Assembly: GCA_027559495.1 (NCBI GenBank)
Contig: JAMXSV010000008.1
Span: 2,604,001 to 2,668,000, forward strand
Source of the DNA: Aurifilum marmelostoma
Taxonomy: Eukaryota; Ascomycota; Sordariomycetes; Diaporthales; Cryphonectriaceae
DNA: 64,000 nucleotides
Direction of reading: 5' to 3'
The notes beneath the pieces were generated by a model. It was not told the DNA's origin. It saw nothing but the letters and a program-made list of their open reading frames with translations, and ran no database searches. Below, piece by piece: positions 11,301 to 24,785 of the stretch. The position numbers and the translations under genes are program-made. How positions within the stretch are numbered: the stretch's first letter is position 1; every line of letters starts with the position of its first letter.

Positions 11301-14300
11301 AGTGCAAAGTCGGTGGACAACAGCACCTGCACCCGCACGGATTGATGGTTTCGACATCTGAGGGAAACAAGAAGAAGTTGCAAAGAAGGGGGAGGGGGAA
11401 AAAAAATCCCACAGCGTTGACAGGTCTGCCTGTCTGGTGCTAGTCATCGTCTTTACTCGCTCATGGTGGAGGAAGCAAGCGTCTGGACAAGATTTTGAGA
11501 TTCTTGTTCTGCGATCCAAGTCACCACCAGTATCCTGACAGCTCACGCTGAGGAGTGTGCGTGTCAGGCCCGGCTTGCATCCACGCCACGCAAGAATAGC
11601 GGCAGGAAATCACCTCCCACCAGCAGCAGTGTCCTCAATGTTGAACGCAACAGATGGGACGCCACTCAATTTTTTTCTCTCCTTTTTCTTTCATGATCAG
11701 GATAATGGATCCCAATACGTCGACTTTTTCGCCCACCACCTGATAAAGGTCTCCACCCGCACAGACATTATCAAAGAGGACAGGGTGACGTTGTGATCCA
11801 GGGGCTTTTGTCCCAAACAGACAGCGCTTGACAGCGTGGCAGCCTGTGAGGTCGGCCCGGTGAAGCGATCCCTGCGGACTGCCAGCCCACAGGTCCAACC
11901 CAGTACCAAGCCACCTCCTGAACAGTGATAGGCACAGGAGAGCCAGTCCGTGATGGAGGAAGCTTCAAGCTGTGACCATCATAATCTCAACCCATACCAA
12001 CAGACCTGCTCGATGAGGACTCCAGCGTACGGTACGAGGTGGACTCTCAACAGCGAAGCACCGTTGAAGACCCAACCGCTCGTGGGTGGGCCCGCAGATT
12101 ACATAGCACTGCGCGTGTGCATAGTAGTACGCGGTATGTACTGTGGTATAAGCCGGGGCTCGTGCGTGTTTTTTTGTCGCTCATTGTGGCGACAACACCT
12201 ACCCCAACCAGACCAGAATACTCTCGCACCCTGTCTGGTGGGCCCTGCGCTTGGAGGTCTCGGTGATCGCTAGCGGGAGACGCTCCTGGGTGTTGGGATT
12301 GGCAAATGTGCATCCCTAGGGCTATGAACCCCGAGAGCAGATCTGCCGGCGGACTTTTTATTTACCTTTTTTTTTTTTTTCTGTTACGAAGTGGTTGTCC
12401 TAGTCATTTACATGGTGAATCGCGCAATTACAGGAGCAGAGGTCCTAGGCTGCCTGGTACCCAGAGAACGACTGTGTATCCATGTCACAGATATGTGATC
12501 TCCCCTTCCACAGGTACTACACAATTTGATGCACACAGGCAGACGGCGTTCCTAGTCGGATGTGGGAGACCACGCGCACCCATGGCCGGGTGGCGATGAA
12601 CAGGTCTCGAGGGGGCATTCAGTACTTCCCATAGTACTACCAGTCAGACCAGAACTACTGGTCGTGTCTTGGGCCTGAACGACGTTGAGCGTGGCGCTGT
12701 AAGCTCAAGACTAGCTGCGCACCGGCATTTGGGCTCTTGCATAGGGTGGGCAGCAGCCTGCGGCGCACCTGTCCGGGCCCCCCTTTCCAAGGTGCGCGGC
12801 TCTACAGGTTGCTGCTCTTGGGCTTCAGACTCTCATGCATGTCATATCTTGTGCAGACCGCTGCAGTAAACGCGAGGTCCAAGACATCAGAGTCATGTCT
12901 ATTTTGGGGGGGGGGGGCAAGGGCCGGGGGAGGTTTGTTTCCAGTCCCCAATCTAAGCACGCTGCAGATCTTGTGGTATTTGCTGCTGAAGAGAAGTGCG
13001 CCTACGTATTGCGGCATTATGGAGCTGCTCAATACCGTACACAGCCAGGTTGACGCCTGTGATGTCTGGTACAGCATAGCGGGATGACTCGCTAGGCCAG
13101 TACCTACACGCGGTGGCCATCCTGCCAACCTAGTCCACAGCACAGCAAAGGTTCCACAACCTTTTTTCCATCGGACTTCCAGAGCGCTGCTTGGAGTGCG
13201 CAGATTACAGATTGCGCTGGCAGCGATAATTGATGCGAAGAGCGAACACGGGCTCTCTCACTCTCTCATATCATCAAGGACTTAAACAAAGTTGCATCGT
13301 ATCCATCCTCATCAGAATCGCGACTCAGAGATTATTTCGTCTTCTCGTCCAATACAACCGAGCCACAAGCCCTCCCTGGGCCTCCCCAAAGCGGCCCCAG
13401 CTAATCTTGTCGGTATCACACTATCACACCGACTGTCAGCCTTCGGCAAGACCCTCCTCGGAAGCGAGCAACAGGCCCCGGCTTCATGCAGGCCTGACCA
13501 TGCCACGCATGCTACGCAGTGCGCATCTTCCGCACTCGCAGGGTGCAAGGGATTTCGGCCCCAGAGCGATGCGAGGCAGATGCACCCCCCCCCCTTCCCT
13601 GCCACCTCCCACCCGGCCACCGGAACTGGACTTCCATTTCGGTCCAGCTTCAGAATACGAAGAGGGAAGGGATGGAGGGGAGGTTCCCCTCTCTATTGAA
13701 AACACATCGATCACACCCTTGCCATGGCGAGACTATCATCTTATCCCTCTTTCTCAAGTGCATATGTGCGTTTGTGCGCGCGTGCGTGCTACTTAGTATG
13801 AAGTCTAATGCGCAGGTACAGAGTTTCCACCACAAGTCTGCGTGTGTTCCGGCTCAACTGCACGATGGCGCCGGGCCTCCAACGGTCCCTGCAGGCTCGA
13901 TGATTTCCAAAGCTTATCGTTGGATGGGGTAACAGGGATCGAGCTGCACGACGGGAAGTCTTCCTTCAGCACTTGCTATGCAATGCACAGCGGCTATGTA
14001 CGTCTAGAACCTGGCCAATCACCAAGACCCGCTGGGATCTTGGCTCCACGCCTTGTTCGGACGTTTCAGCTGCTTCTACTGTAGAGGGTAGTACTATGGT
14101 GGTACGCTCAACCCTTCTCTTGCGCAGACCCATTCTCGGTTAGCCCATTGTGTCTCCCTTCAGCATGCTCTCTCTGCCAATACAGGGACCTCCGCGATGT
14201 TGGACTCATTAAATCTATGACCACTAAAAGAGGGGAACTTTCATTGACCGAGACCCAACGGGAAACATCCCATGGCAAACGGAAAGCAACGCTACAAGGC

Positions 14301-15568
14301 TTGGTCTTTACAACCATGTCATATCGCCGTGAGCTTGCAGACTACCTAGCAGGTATGCGAGGCTGGTGGGCGCTGGCCCTCTTGTCAACCTGTACTCCAT
14401 ATTTGCCGGTTCATGTGTTCAACATGGCGTCATGGAACCTCGTGCACTGCGGGGAACGAAAAAGGCTGCTGCTTTGCATCAGAGACAGCATCATGCAGCG
14501 GTTAGGAGGGCCATTGTGCCAGGAAGACCAAGACCAACCAAATCTGAACATTACCAGCACGATTTCCCAGCCAGACATCATATGTTGTGCAAGAAGCGCA
14601 ATAAGCGGACCAGGGTTGACAGGCCAGACTCTTCTAGCTGACTTTTTGTTCCCTGGGCCGGGAGCAACACAACTCATCCGCCGGTCAACTGTGTGTAGTT
14701 ACCAATACCGTCTTACTTACCGTCTAGATGCAAACTGGCATATGTCTCTGTTCTATTGATAGTTACGGAGTATTCGGGGCTGGCCTCTTCACCGTACTGT
14801 ACCAGCCCCTCCAGCTACCGTTGTCAGTCGTGGGGTACGAGGTCACGGATAACAACAATCCAATCAGCGCTCACCACGTCTACCAGCCCACACACTCAGC
14901 TGCTCTGGCCCCCCCCCCCCTAACCCTCCCCCTGGCGCAATCGCGCCTATTGTGCACTTTTTTTTTTTTTTTTGTTCTTTCTCGAGAGAAAAACCTGTCG
15001 GACTAGGATGGTGAGATGAGGAGAAATGCAGAGACCCAGGGGGTGGGGGGGATACATCTCTCGATGTCGTCTGCAGGGCGGCTGGCTGGCTGGGCTGCGC
15101 GGCACGGGGATGTTCACGTCATTTTTACTCTGCTTCGAGGCCTTCACCGTTTAATTCTTTGTTTTGATCTCCGGCCCAGACTCAGATGACTGGGGCTTGA
15201 CACCTGACACCAAGGAGGGGTGTGCGTCTGCCACGATCTGACCCGCAGCAGAGACGGAGGCCCATGCATATCATCCATCTAGGTCTCAGAGGAAGGGGGG
15301 GTAGCTGGGGCGGTTCATTAGCTGCAGGACACACAGCTGCAAGACGGACCGTTCTCCGCCCTACATAAGCCTAAGTAGGGTTGCCGACGACTAGCTTTCG
15401 GCCGTTTGGCTGCAAGCGTGTGGGCAAGTCTGAGATGGGCGCTCATCTGGATTTAGTGGCTTGGACTGTGCCCTCGGAGGTATACGGTACCTGGGTTGCT
15501 GAACAATGTCCATGTCTCTGATGAGCCCCTCGAGGGATCTAGACGACAAAGTTCTCAAGAGATAGTAG

Positions 15569-15570
<2 letters not shown>

Positions 15571-15608
<38 letters not shown>
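15571..15608. repeat. (GT)19 microsatellite
   Basis: Nineteen perfect GT units, the longest pure dinucleotide array I see in the window. Confidence 0.95.
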
Positions 15609-15610
<2 letters not shown>

Positions 15611-16048
15611 TACCAAGACTTCCGGTCTAGCACGACATATTTGCAGGCTATCAGGCACGTACCCCAGGACCTGGGCTCGGGATGTCGGTCAGAGGATATT
15701 CCCACCGCGAGGCCTTGGGGTGGGTGAGTTGCCCCCGCCCCTCCTCTCTCTCTCTGCCACCTCCCAGTACAATGATCTGCCGTCCGCATTTATCCTATTT
15801 TCCCGTCGCACACCAGGACAGAAGAGTACCGTGGTCCACGACTAGGTAGGTCTCAAAGCTGTTGTCGGCTCACATCTCGAACACAGATAAGGCGATACGG
15901 ATCTCAAGGGAGTCATCATAAACTCGGTTGTTCTCAGACCTACCTTGGCGCCTTATACACACAGCAACGCAACCGACCACTGCCGGGCGGAGCGATATAG
16001 GTTGATGCACCCAATATTCCCACATATATTGTTCCAATGATCGTTCCG

Positions 16049-16123
16049 TCTCTCTCTCTCTCTCTACGAACCTAAGCGTAATGACACGGGTAGATACGAG
16101 AAAGAGAGAGAGAGAGAGAGAGA
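16049..16123. repeat. Inverted (TC)n / (AG)n pair with potential hairpin
   Basis: A 17-base TC array at 16049-16065 is followed 37 bases later by a 21-base AG array at 16103-16123. The arms are complementary, so a transcript from either strand could fold into a stem of about 17 bp with a 37-base loop. Confidence 0.8.
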
Positions 16124-18235
16124 AGCTATCCAACAAGTCTCAGCCGTACTATGCACGTACGCACACACTCCATCGTCATCACCATCACCCGCATCATCAT
16201 CGAACGTCGAGCCTTGCATCGTCATTCTCTGCAGCCGTACCGGATACTTTCAGGAACATGGGGGGCCCCACCCACACATCCATGTCGCACTGTGGCCGCT
16301 CTTGGCGGCTTTCTTTTTAGTGAGGTGATATCAGGGCACCAAAGAGGCATAGTTGGAAGCTCTCACCGCTATTCTCAAGCACGGCTGGGGCGTATCTATC
16401 TCCCGCGCCCCCTACGTTTTTTCTTTTTTTCTTTTTCGTGCTCTGGCTGGTACTATGGTACAGTATCTCAGGATTCCGGCGGACCTCACCTCTGGCCCCG
16501 ACCAATGAAAATCCGGAAATCTCGACCACTTCTCTTTTTTTTTTCTCTCTTCTTCACCCCAGCTGTAGACCCCTGTTTCGATATTCCACAGAGAGAGGGA
16601 CACACACACACTGCCTGGGGGTGACTTCACGTGGGATCGTGATGCCAAAGGGCTGGAAGGTGAGGGCGAAGGGGGGGGAGGGGGGTAACTCGGAATCACT
16701 GGTCACGCCGTGTGACCTCTTCTTCCTCCTCTACGATCCTTGCGTCCATGGTCGATAAGAACAAGCATTTATCTCAAAATGGGGTTGGTGGTGGTGATGG
16801 TGGTCACAGGGAGATCAGACCGGTGTGTTAATATTGCCAACACATCAACCTCGCTTACAACAAAGACGGTTCACATGTCAAGGAAAGGCGGGAAGGGAGA
16901 GGGGCTGGGAGTCGAAAGAGCTCAGTCCTCCCGAGCTACTGAGTAATTTCCAGTCGGCAGGGTGAGACCACACGGTAACGGACGTGGAGACACCTCTCTT
17001 GTTGCCCATCTCAATGAAAAGTCAGCTGGACCGTTGCTCTCTATCAACATCCCATCTGTTGTCAACACTGTCTCCGGTGGTGACAGCGCCCTCCAGGCCA
17101 GGATCTTGCCCACTTTGGGAAGGTCCTTTCACGGCAGGATCTCAAGGTTTTTTTTTCATCTCTTCGTCTTTTTTTCTCTTTGAGACATTTGGCCAAGAGG
17201 CGATAAACGATGGTGCCCCTCTTGTGTGACGTGGTCGGCGGACATGGGAATACTACTTGGGTCATTTTTTCTTTTCCCCCTGGCAGCACCACCCTTGCGC
17301 ATGGAGATACCAGCCTCTCTCCTTTGACGGCAAGGCCACCCAGGTCGTCGGACGCTTGATCTACTCGGATAGGTGCTGGTCTTTGTGGCCTCCTCTCCCA
17401 CACCTCTCATCCTGCGCATCTGAGCCGTCGTGTGTGTGCCCTGATCTGTACTCCCGTACCTTCGGATAGGCGCACTCGCATGCTTCATGTGGCTTCCCAT
17501 CTGCAGGGCCCAGGCCCTCTTGCTACCCCATCAAGCTGCCGCCAAGGGTTGATCTCCAGAGCAGGCAAAGGGAAAAGCGGGAATCCCAATCCTCCACCCA
17601 CAAAAAAAAAAAGTGTGGGCAACAACGGGAAGAGCTGCAGTGCAGTGCAGCATCATACTTGGACAAAAACAGTACTGTGTACTTGGGATCTCCACCATCC
17701 TTTTCAGAAGGTACAGTGTCTACCCTGTCCTCCTGCGTTTTTTAGGGGAGGGTTTGTACGACTCGGAACAGCAAACCACAGGCCTCGGTATTTTTTGGGG
17801 TTTTTTTTTATTTTATTTTTTTACTCTACAAGAAACAAATCGGGCCAGCTCTTCTTTTTTGTCTTGTTGCAGGTTTGTGGGAACGAGAAAGGCTACTTGG
17901 GGGAGCCTGATTTGGTACCTGATGACCATCCATGGGCCAGACCCTCTTTCTCTTCTCTCTTTTCCGTTTTGCCTCTGTGTCCCCTCCTCCCCCTCCTCCT
18001 CCCCCCCCCGCCCGCATGCTGACACCTGATATGCATGTTTCTGGCATGCTAATGTATGTTCGATTCAAGACAACGATCTCAGGGCGCATCGCGTCATGTT
18101 AGGTGACAGGCATGCGAGATGCTGGACAGACTGCAACTGAATCAGATGCAGTCGACCCGCAGTCGCAACCGCAGCATGCAGCTACTCATGGAGCAGCAGG
18201 GCGCAGAGCTGCCACCACTACTACTGAGCACAAGG

Positions 18236-18238
<3 letters not shown>

Positions 18239-18266
<28 letters not shown>
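18239..18266. repeat. (TG)14 microsatellite
   Basis: Fourteen perfect TG units in non-coding DNA. Confidence 0.95.
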
Positions 18267-18267
<1 letters not shown>

Positions 18268-18668
18268 CTTACTCCGTCGAGCCAGGAGGGCGACGAGGAG
18301 AGGAGGGAGGGAGGAGGAGGGGGGGGGGGAGATCCTACTACCTACCCTTGACCACCACCATCACCAGCAGATTCTCCTTGTCCACCAGAATTCTGTTTTT
18401 CCGACTTGCTGTCAGTGACAAGAAGAAAAAAAGGGCTGTCCGTCATCATCCCACCATGCACCGCCGCTCTTGACCGGCCGGTCCACCTACCCCCGTCATG
18501 CAGCCAGCACTCAAGGATTGAGGTGACATTTGCCTACATACCGTCGCAAGTGCAACCGCGGAACGCACAGGATATTTCGCCGTATGCACCTCGTGCATTG
18601 TACAGCGCACTACTGCACAGTACGGTAGCAGTACTACTCCACAGGGTGGGCAGCTCCATACATGGGAA

Positions 18669-18686
18669 GGGGGGGGGGGGGGGGGG
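18669..18686. repeat. G18 homopolymer
   Basis: Eighteen consecutive G on the + strand. The exact length is likely unreliable. Confidence 0.9.
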
Positions 18687-19566
18687 AGAGGACCAGTCTA
18701 TTTATTCACTTCTCCCCACCCCTCCATTACACGGTACCCTCCCCCCAACCCATCTGGACTGAAACCGGTGGCCGTGATGGTGGTGGTGGTTGTGGTGATG
18801 GTGGTGGCTACACCTGTTACGTGAATCCTAGTGCGAGCGCGGTGAAAAGAAAAAGAGGTGGACAACGCATCCATCTATCCATCCATCCAGCCACCCACTT
18901 GGCCAGTGCTCAAGTATTACTACTGAGTGTACCAAGTACCCCACGGTGGCAAGTTGCTCAGAACTTCATCAAGTCGGGGGTCAGACGAAAAGAGCAGATC
19001 CAAGAGGGTCTCGAGAAAGATGGGGGGGGGGGAGAGGGAGGAGGGACTGGATGAGAGGGCGCCACACTGACAACTGCCAACGTCAGCCGGGTGTGGTGGA
19101 TCAAGGTGGCACAACATGCGCAAGAGAATATCACCGTATGGCTGTTTTCTCTCTCTCTCACTCTCACAGTCGGGGAGGAGAGGGGGGGGGGGGGGGTGGT
19201 GGTGGAGGGATCTGGGACCATGGGGTTGTGGTCGTGTCCGTCCGTAAGGATTTGTTGGCCCTTTGGTCTTTTGTTTTACCCTCTTCTTTTGGCGACCATC
19301 CTGACTTTGGGTGGTGGTAGTACTATGGTGGTAGTGGTGGTTGCTCCCTTTTCCCCCCCCCCTCCTCCCCCTCCTCGCCCATCCCCTCGCAAAGGGCGGC
19401 CGCCAGCCCTGGTGCTTGTGCAGCCAGATCCTACCCACGGCAGATCTAGGCGAGTTCTGGGTCAGGGAAGAAGACCCGACAATAGTACAGCTCGCCGAGG
19501 TCTGTACAGTACGCGCGCCTCCTCCCTCTTCCACCTATACAGACACACATGGACGCACGCTCACAG

Positions 19567-19589
19567 ACACACACACACACACACACACA
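19567..19589. repeat. (AC)n microsatellite
   Basis: Eleven to twelve AC units in non-coding DNA. Confidence 0.95.
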
Positions 19590-20230
19590 TACTATACACT
19601 ATGTATGTTGCTATTACTACCATCTCTCCTGGGAGTGTGCTGCTCCTTTCACCTCTCCTCTCCTCCATCCCTCCCCCATCCTTGCCGCTGCTGCACAATC
19701 CTCCTCCTCCGTCCGTGGTTGCGTCGTGCCCGTTACGCCGTGCCTGTCCTCCTGCGGCTGCAGGTATGATGCGCATGTCCAGGACCGAACCTAACGTGGG
19801 GAAGGAGGAAATGGGCAGGGCTGGGCAGGGCAGGGCTGGCTGGGTGCACGTTACTATTTGCGTACAATGCTGTACGCAGTGGTGGTGAAAGGCCGTCCCA
19901 CCGCTTGATACTGCTGGTGGTAGGTCGCAGCAACTAGCAGCCGATTCTAGCTGGATCCGTTGACATTTCACAGCACACAACCGATCAATGCTGTGCCTCG
20001 TGTGTGTGTGTGTGTGTGTCTGTGTACATGTGGTAGGATGAGGTTTGTGGATTCCGCAAGGTCAGAAGCCACGGAACCTACAGAAGCTTTCTCCCTCCCC
20101 TTCTGTTTCTTTTCTTTGTCCGACTCGAATTAGGGTTCAGGGGGGCACCACCGCCCTCCAGCGGCTGGCTGTGTTGCAGATGCAACCACCGACAACCTGG
20201 CACTTGACGCATCACAGAGCTCAGGTGATA

Positions 20231-20268
20231 GAGAGAGAGAGAGAGAGTGTGTGTGTGTGTGTGTGTGT
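20231..20268. repeat. Compound (GA)n(GT)n microsatellite
   Basis: A GA array of about eight units passes directly into a GT array of about eleven units. Confidence 0.9.
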
Positions 20269-21754
20269 GGATGTGAGAGGAGAGGCTGTCCGTGGTAGGG
20301 AGGTGTCTAGAACCCTTCGCCGTCCCCCAGGTGGGGTTGGACGCCTTGCTACGTTCTACAATGACTTGCATGAGCGACTACCACTGTTGCATCGACGAGA
20401 ACAAGGCCGGAAAAACGAGAATAGGGGCCTCGAGGGCAGCCGGACCCGGGGAGGGACGACGATGTAGCTGTAACGAGGGCAGCCGCCCGCTGGTCGTAGC
20501 ACAGCATGCTACATGCTTGCGCGTGCGCGGCGGCGTCGTTCTCGTCAGCGACCTCCTGCTGCTGCTGTTGCTTTCACCACTACAATCTTCGCCCCTCATC
20601 TATGGCTGGGTGTCACGGTGCTGCTCGTTTGTATGTCGTGTTCATTCTTGTTCATGCCCTTTGTAGTTTGATAGAGCAAGAATACAGAAAGGGGAAAAAA
20701 TAAAATCGAGGCTTGGGGGGGGGGGGCACGCATGCACACACAGAGACAAAGAGAACAAAGTAGCATTTGCAACCCACCTCAAACCTGGGCCGTAAGCGGG
20801 CATCCAGATCCGCTCGCTATGGGGAACAGAACCTCTTATCCATCCGCCCCCCGAGGGGCGGATTTAAGAGCAGAAGGAGAGAGGAAGAGGCAAAGCGCTG
20901 CTGTCCCGCTCCCGAACATGTCTTGCCCGCAGGCTTTCCGACCCTCCCAGAATAGTCCACTCGTCCAACCTCTGGAGAGGGAGAGGGAGGAAGAGGAGGG
21001 CGGGATGGTAGTGGTCCTGGCGATTTACAGTACAGTAGTCTACTGCTAGATGACCACTAAATGCTACGTAGATGTCTAATTCCCTCCTCCGCCTCCTCCT
21101 CCTCCTCCCCCCCCCCTCTTCCCTCCAGCAGGAAGCACCCGAAAGAGGAAGATTCCGCCGTTGTATTGAAGCTCGATACGGGAGGTTCACGGGACCTTCC
21201 GCGAGCTGAAGCGAAGAAGGGGGGGCAAGGGGGGAAGAATACTACTGTGTAATACAACCTTCTGTTACTTGCTCCTTACTACTTGGTTAGTACTGTACTG
21301 TCATGGTCTGACTCCCAAGCCGTTGACTTGTCTGGGAGGTGGAGGGGCAAGGGCCACACGGCAGAAGCGAGACAGTATCCCAATGTTTCTAGGCTGGGCC
21401 GTGTTGGAAAAGTTCTGCTTGCCGAAGTCATGCTACGGTTCGTGGGGGTGTACACATATTGGGAAAAGGAGAAATAAGAAGAGAAAGAAAAAAAAAAGAT
21501 TAGAAAAAAGGGGGAGAGAGGGCTCTATTCCGTCTATGAGCGTTGTTGTTCGATGTTCACCTTCGAGAGGCCTGATTGGAATGATCCGGTCAAGTCCATC
21601 CTCCTCTTTTCCCTACTCACGCAGTCCTTCCACCGGTCTTTCCCTCCCCTTTTTTTTTTTTTTTTTTTCCCTTTCCATTCATCTTTTCTTAATCTACCGC
21701 ACACCGCAAGTCTACAACCTGTCGTCGTTGCCGATATGTTTCAGCCTCCGACCC

Positions 21755-21756
<2 letters not shown>

Positions 21757-21787
<31 letters not shown>
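21757..21787. repeat. (GT)15 microsatellite
   Basis: About fifteen GT units. A T run of about 18 lies roughly 90 bp upstream. Confidence 0.95.
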
Positions 21788-21788
<1 letters not shown>

Positions 21789-22231
21789 CGGTGGTGGTGC
21801 AGCAGGTGGCATCATCCATCGGTGGCGCCGCCGTCCATGGTGGGGCGGAGCAAGCAAGCCAGCCAACAAAGTACACTGCCGCGCGTGGCCTAGATTATGA
21901 TCTTGCTTTTTCCTGTCCTCTTGGCTCGTTAGTTTCTCTGACTAGGCTAGCTGGGCCCAAGATCCGTGGGAGGATGGGATAGGTGGATGGCATCACTGAT
22001 CAGGCGACCCAAGACAACGCGGCAGCCTGGGCTCCCCTTCTCAAGGCCAGCAGCTTAGGTGCCTGGCCCAAGAGGAGATAGATGGTGTGTGTCCCCTCCC
22101 AATAGCATCATCATCACCGTTGGAGGGGGGGGGAGGGGGGCGGTTGATTCGTTCCACCCCCCTCTTTTTCCTCCCCCTCTTTGCATCCCTTCTCTTCTTC
22201 CTTCCCTCCCTCGCTCGGCCATTAGCGCTCC

Positions 22232-22251
22232 AGAGAGAGAGAGAGAGAGAG
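22232..22251. repeat. (GA)n microsatellite
   Basis: About ten GA units in non-coding DNA. Confidence 0.9.
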
Positions 22252-24785
22252 GGTAGAATGGGAGAACAGGGTGCGTGAACAAATGATACGATGGTAAAGA
22301 TCTACTTAGAGGATACGCCTAGCGAGTAGCCGGTCAATAGGGGTTTCTAGTCGGAGATAGAAGGGAGGGAGGGGGGGCAGCAATATCATATTTTTCCCAC
22401 GAGGGTGGTGCAGGCATGGCATATTACCCCAGGTTGTGTGCGTCAATGTGTACATAGATAGTAGCTCTGCGTCTATGTTGTCTGTGTGCGTGCATGAACA
22501 CCTGCAGCAGGCGGGGAAGAGACAGGCCGGCTGTGAGGATCGACAGGTATACTATCACAACGATCAGTGCTGCGGTACATCATGTGTGGTGGTAATATTT
22601 TCAATCATAACATCAAGGATCGATTGCTATATAATTTCTTTTTTCCTTATAGTCAAGGGGGACCGGCAGAGCAGCCCTGGAGCACGCCGATCCGGGGAAG
22701 ATAGGCTTGGATCCCCGTAGTCGATCTGTCATGTTGTGCCCATTTTCCTCCCTCCATTGTTTTTTTTTCTTTTTCTTCTCTTTAAATGTTACATGAGGCA
22801 CAGCACCATAATCATCATCATCATTTGCTTACCCGTCTGTCGTGAGCACGGGAGAGGAAAGCCTATTTACGTGTTAAGGGGTGCAGGGAGAGAGAACGAC
22901 CCGGCTGCGGGTGGGTTAGGTCGAATTGGCGCCGGTCATTGTCCCCCCCCCCCCCAACCTTCTTTTCTATAATTTATCTCTTAATTGCTCTCTCTTTCCG
23001 CCCCTTCTTGTCTTGAAGACGTGAAAGTCTCGTCATGTACCTCATTTTTATGATTGTTGTTCTATATAGTATAGTTAAAAGGTACGACCGCCCAAACAAT
23101 GCAGACGTGTCAGGAAAAAAGAAAGAAAAAAAAAAAGACGAGACAACAACAAAGACAAAGTTTAGCATCCTCTGGGCATGCAATGCAGGCCAGACAGCCC
23201 GGCCTGTGTCCCGCCTTGTGACTTGTTACTTGATTTACCCCTTGATCATCTATCAGCCGGGAGGCGAGAGCCTGCGACAACTAAGATCAGACCTGTCGTC
23301 CTCGTCCCGCCAGCACATGGTGTTTGACGCAGATGCGGATGCACGACGCAGGACCGGATGCAGGTGCAGCATGCAACTTGCATGCAAGGCTTGGGACGCG
23401 CACGCATGCGCGAGGTGTGCGGCCCAAAAGAAGGAAGGGGGGAGGGCAGACACCTTCCTCTCCGCCCCCTCCCTCCCTCCCCGAGACTGCCGCCGAAACA
23501 AGAAGAAAAAAAGAACGTGGGGGTTGGCAAAAAGAGGGAGGGAAGGAGGTCGGGATTTCAAAAGTCATCTCATGTATCGAGCGCATATACTTTACGTGGT
23601 GTTGATAGCAAAAAATTGGTTTTTCTTCTCGTCTCTACTGATTAATTACTGTCCAGGGGCTGCTGCTAGGGCAGAGCGAAACATCTCCCAGTATTGTAGA
23701 AATCGACGAATCCCCGCTAATTCTTTTTTCCTTTCTTTCTTGTTCTTACTTATTATTGTGTCGTGCATTATTCTTTCTTCTTTCTTCTTCGGATGGTTCT
23801 CGTCCCCGAGCATGTATTGAGCAAGGTTTGTCTGCTATTGCTTGCGCTGGGTCCAGGGTTTAAAAAAGAGAGAGAGCAAAATAAGAATAAAAGAGCCACG
23901 ACCGAACCGTCAAAACCCAATTGTGCAGCCCTCGGATCCGAAGAAGAGCGATGGGGACCCGGACGAGACGGGTCGACGGAGGGAAGGGGGGGGGGGGGGG
24001 AGATCATGGAGGTGTGTGGTGACATGGTGTGCCCTGGCAAGCACCTTCTCTGTTGTCATTTTATGATTTTTACCGCAGATGCCGTCGGCTTTTTTCTCTC
24101 TTTCTCTCTCTCGCGAAAAACATACTAGATAGATACTATAGTTCAGGTCTTGGTCCTTGCAGAACGAGACTGGCCGCATGTCGGGGCTTTTGTTTCTGTA
24201 GTGGTGGGTATAGGATGTCACATCGAGTATGAGCTATGAGGTATATTTCCTGCAACTTACTTTAGGTACATGAGTGTAGTGTGTCTCTGTGGGTGTTGTA
24301 TCGGCCGAGTGCACCTTGTGTTCCGTACTTAGGTGCCCCAGGGTGGTAAGATCTAAGCAGCCACCTACAATTTTATTTTTTGCTCTTTCTAAGAAGAGAT
24401 ATCTTTACATGGGCTCTCATGTTCAAGTACTCGCGTGCCAGACAAACAGAGAGATGCCTGCCCCTACAGTCGCTCGGGTTTGTTCGTTGCAAGATAGCAT
24501 CACGGGCTCAAGCGCATATTCTGCAGTCAAGGAGCGGCCTGAAATGTTATGGACATCACGATAACTTCCAGGAACGTATCATCACAGGAATTGCAACTCG
24601 TATCAACTTGCCTGCTATCTGGGGACGGTGTCTTGAGGATGGCTAGCATTCTGAAGATCTATACATATGCTTATAATCTAAGTAATAATAACAGTATGGT
24701 CGGAATTGTGTCTTCACGCCCCAGGGGCAGCCGACACAAGCAGCGGCCAGCGCCGCATGTCCTCTTCGAGACTGCGACGTTCTTC

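Larger units (their letters stand above)
5901..24785. other. Gene desert rich in simple repeats
   Basis: I find no exon set, domain, signal peptide or conserved motif on either strand in these roughly 19 kb. Open frames up to about 230 codons exist (for example 7041-7724 minus, 14148-14759 plus). Their translations have no recognisable family, many start at non-ATG codons, and they lack the phase-closing introns seen in every real gene of this window. The stretch carries many dinucleotide microsatellites, poly-G and poly-T runs, and short GTAC-containing motifs. It could hold non-coding RNA genes or distal regulatory DNA for stuA; sequence alone does not show which. Confidence 0.6.

Noticed and set aside
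14148..14759. 203-codon plus-strand open frame
   Set aside because: Does not resemble any protein I know, has no supporting splice sites or codon pattern, and lies among repeats.
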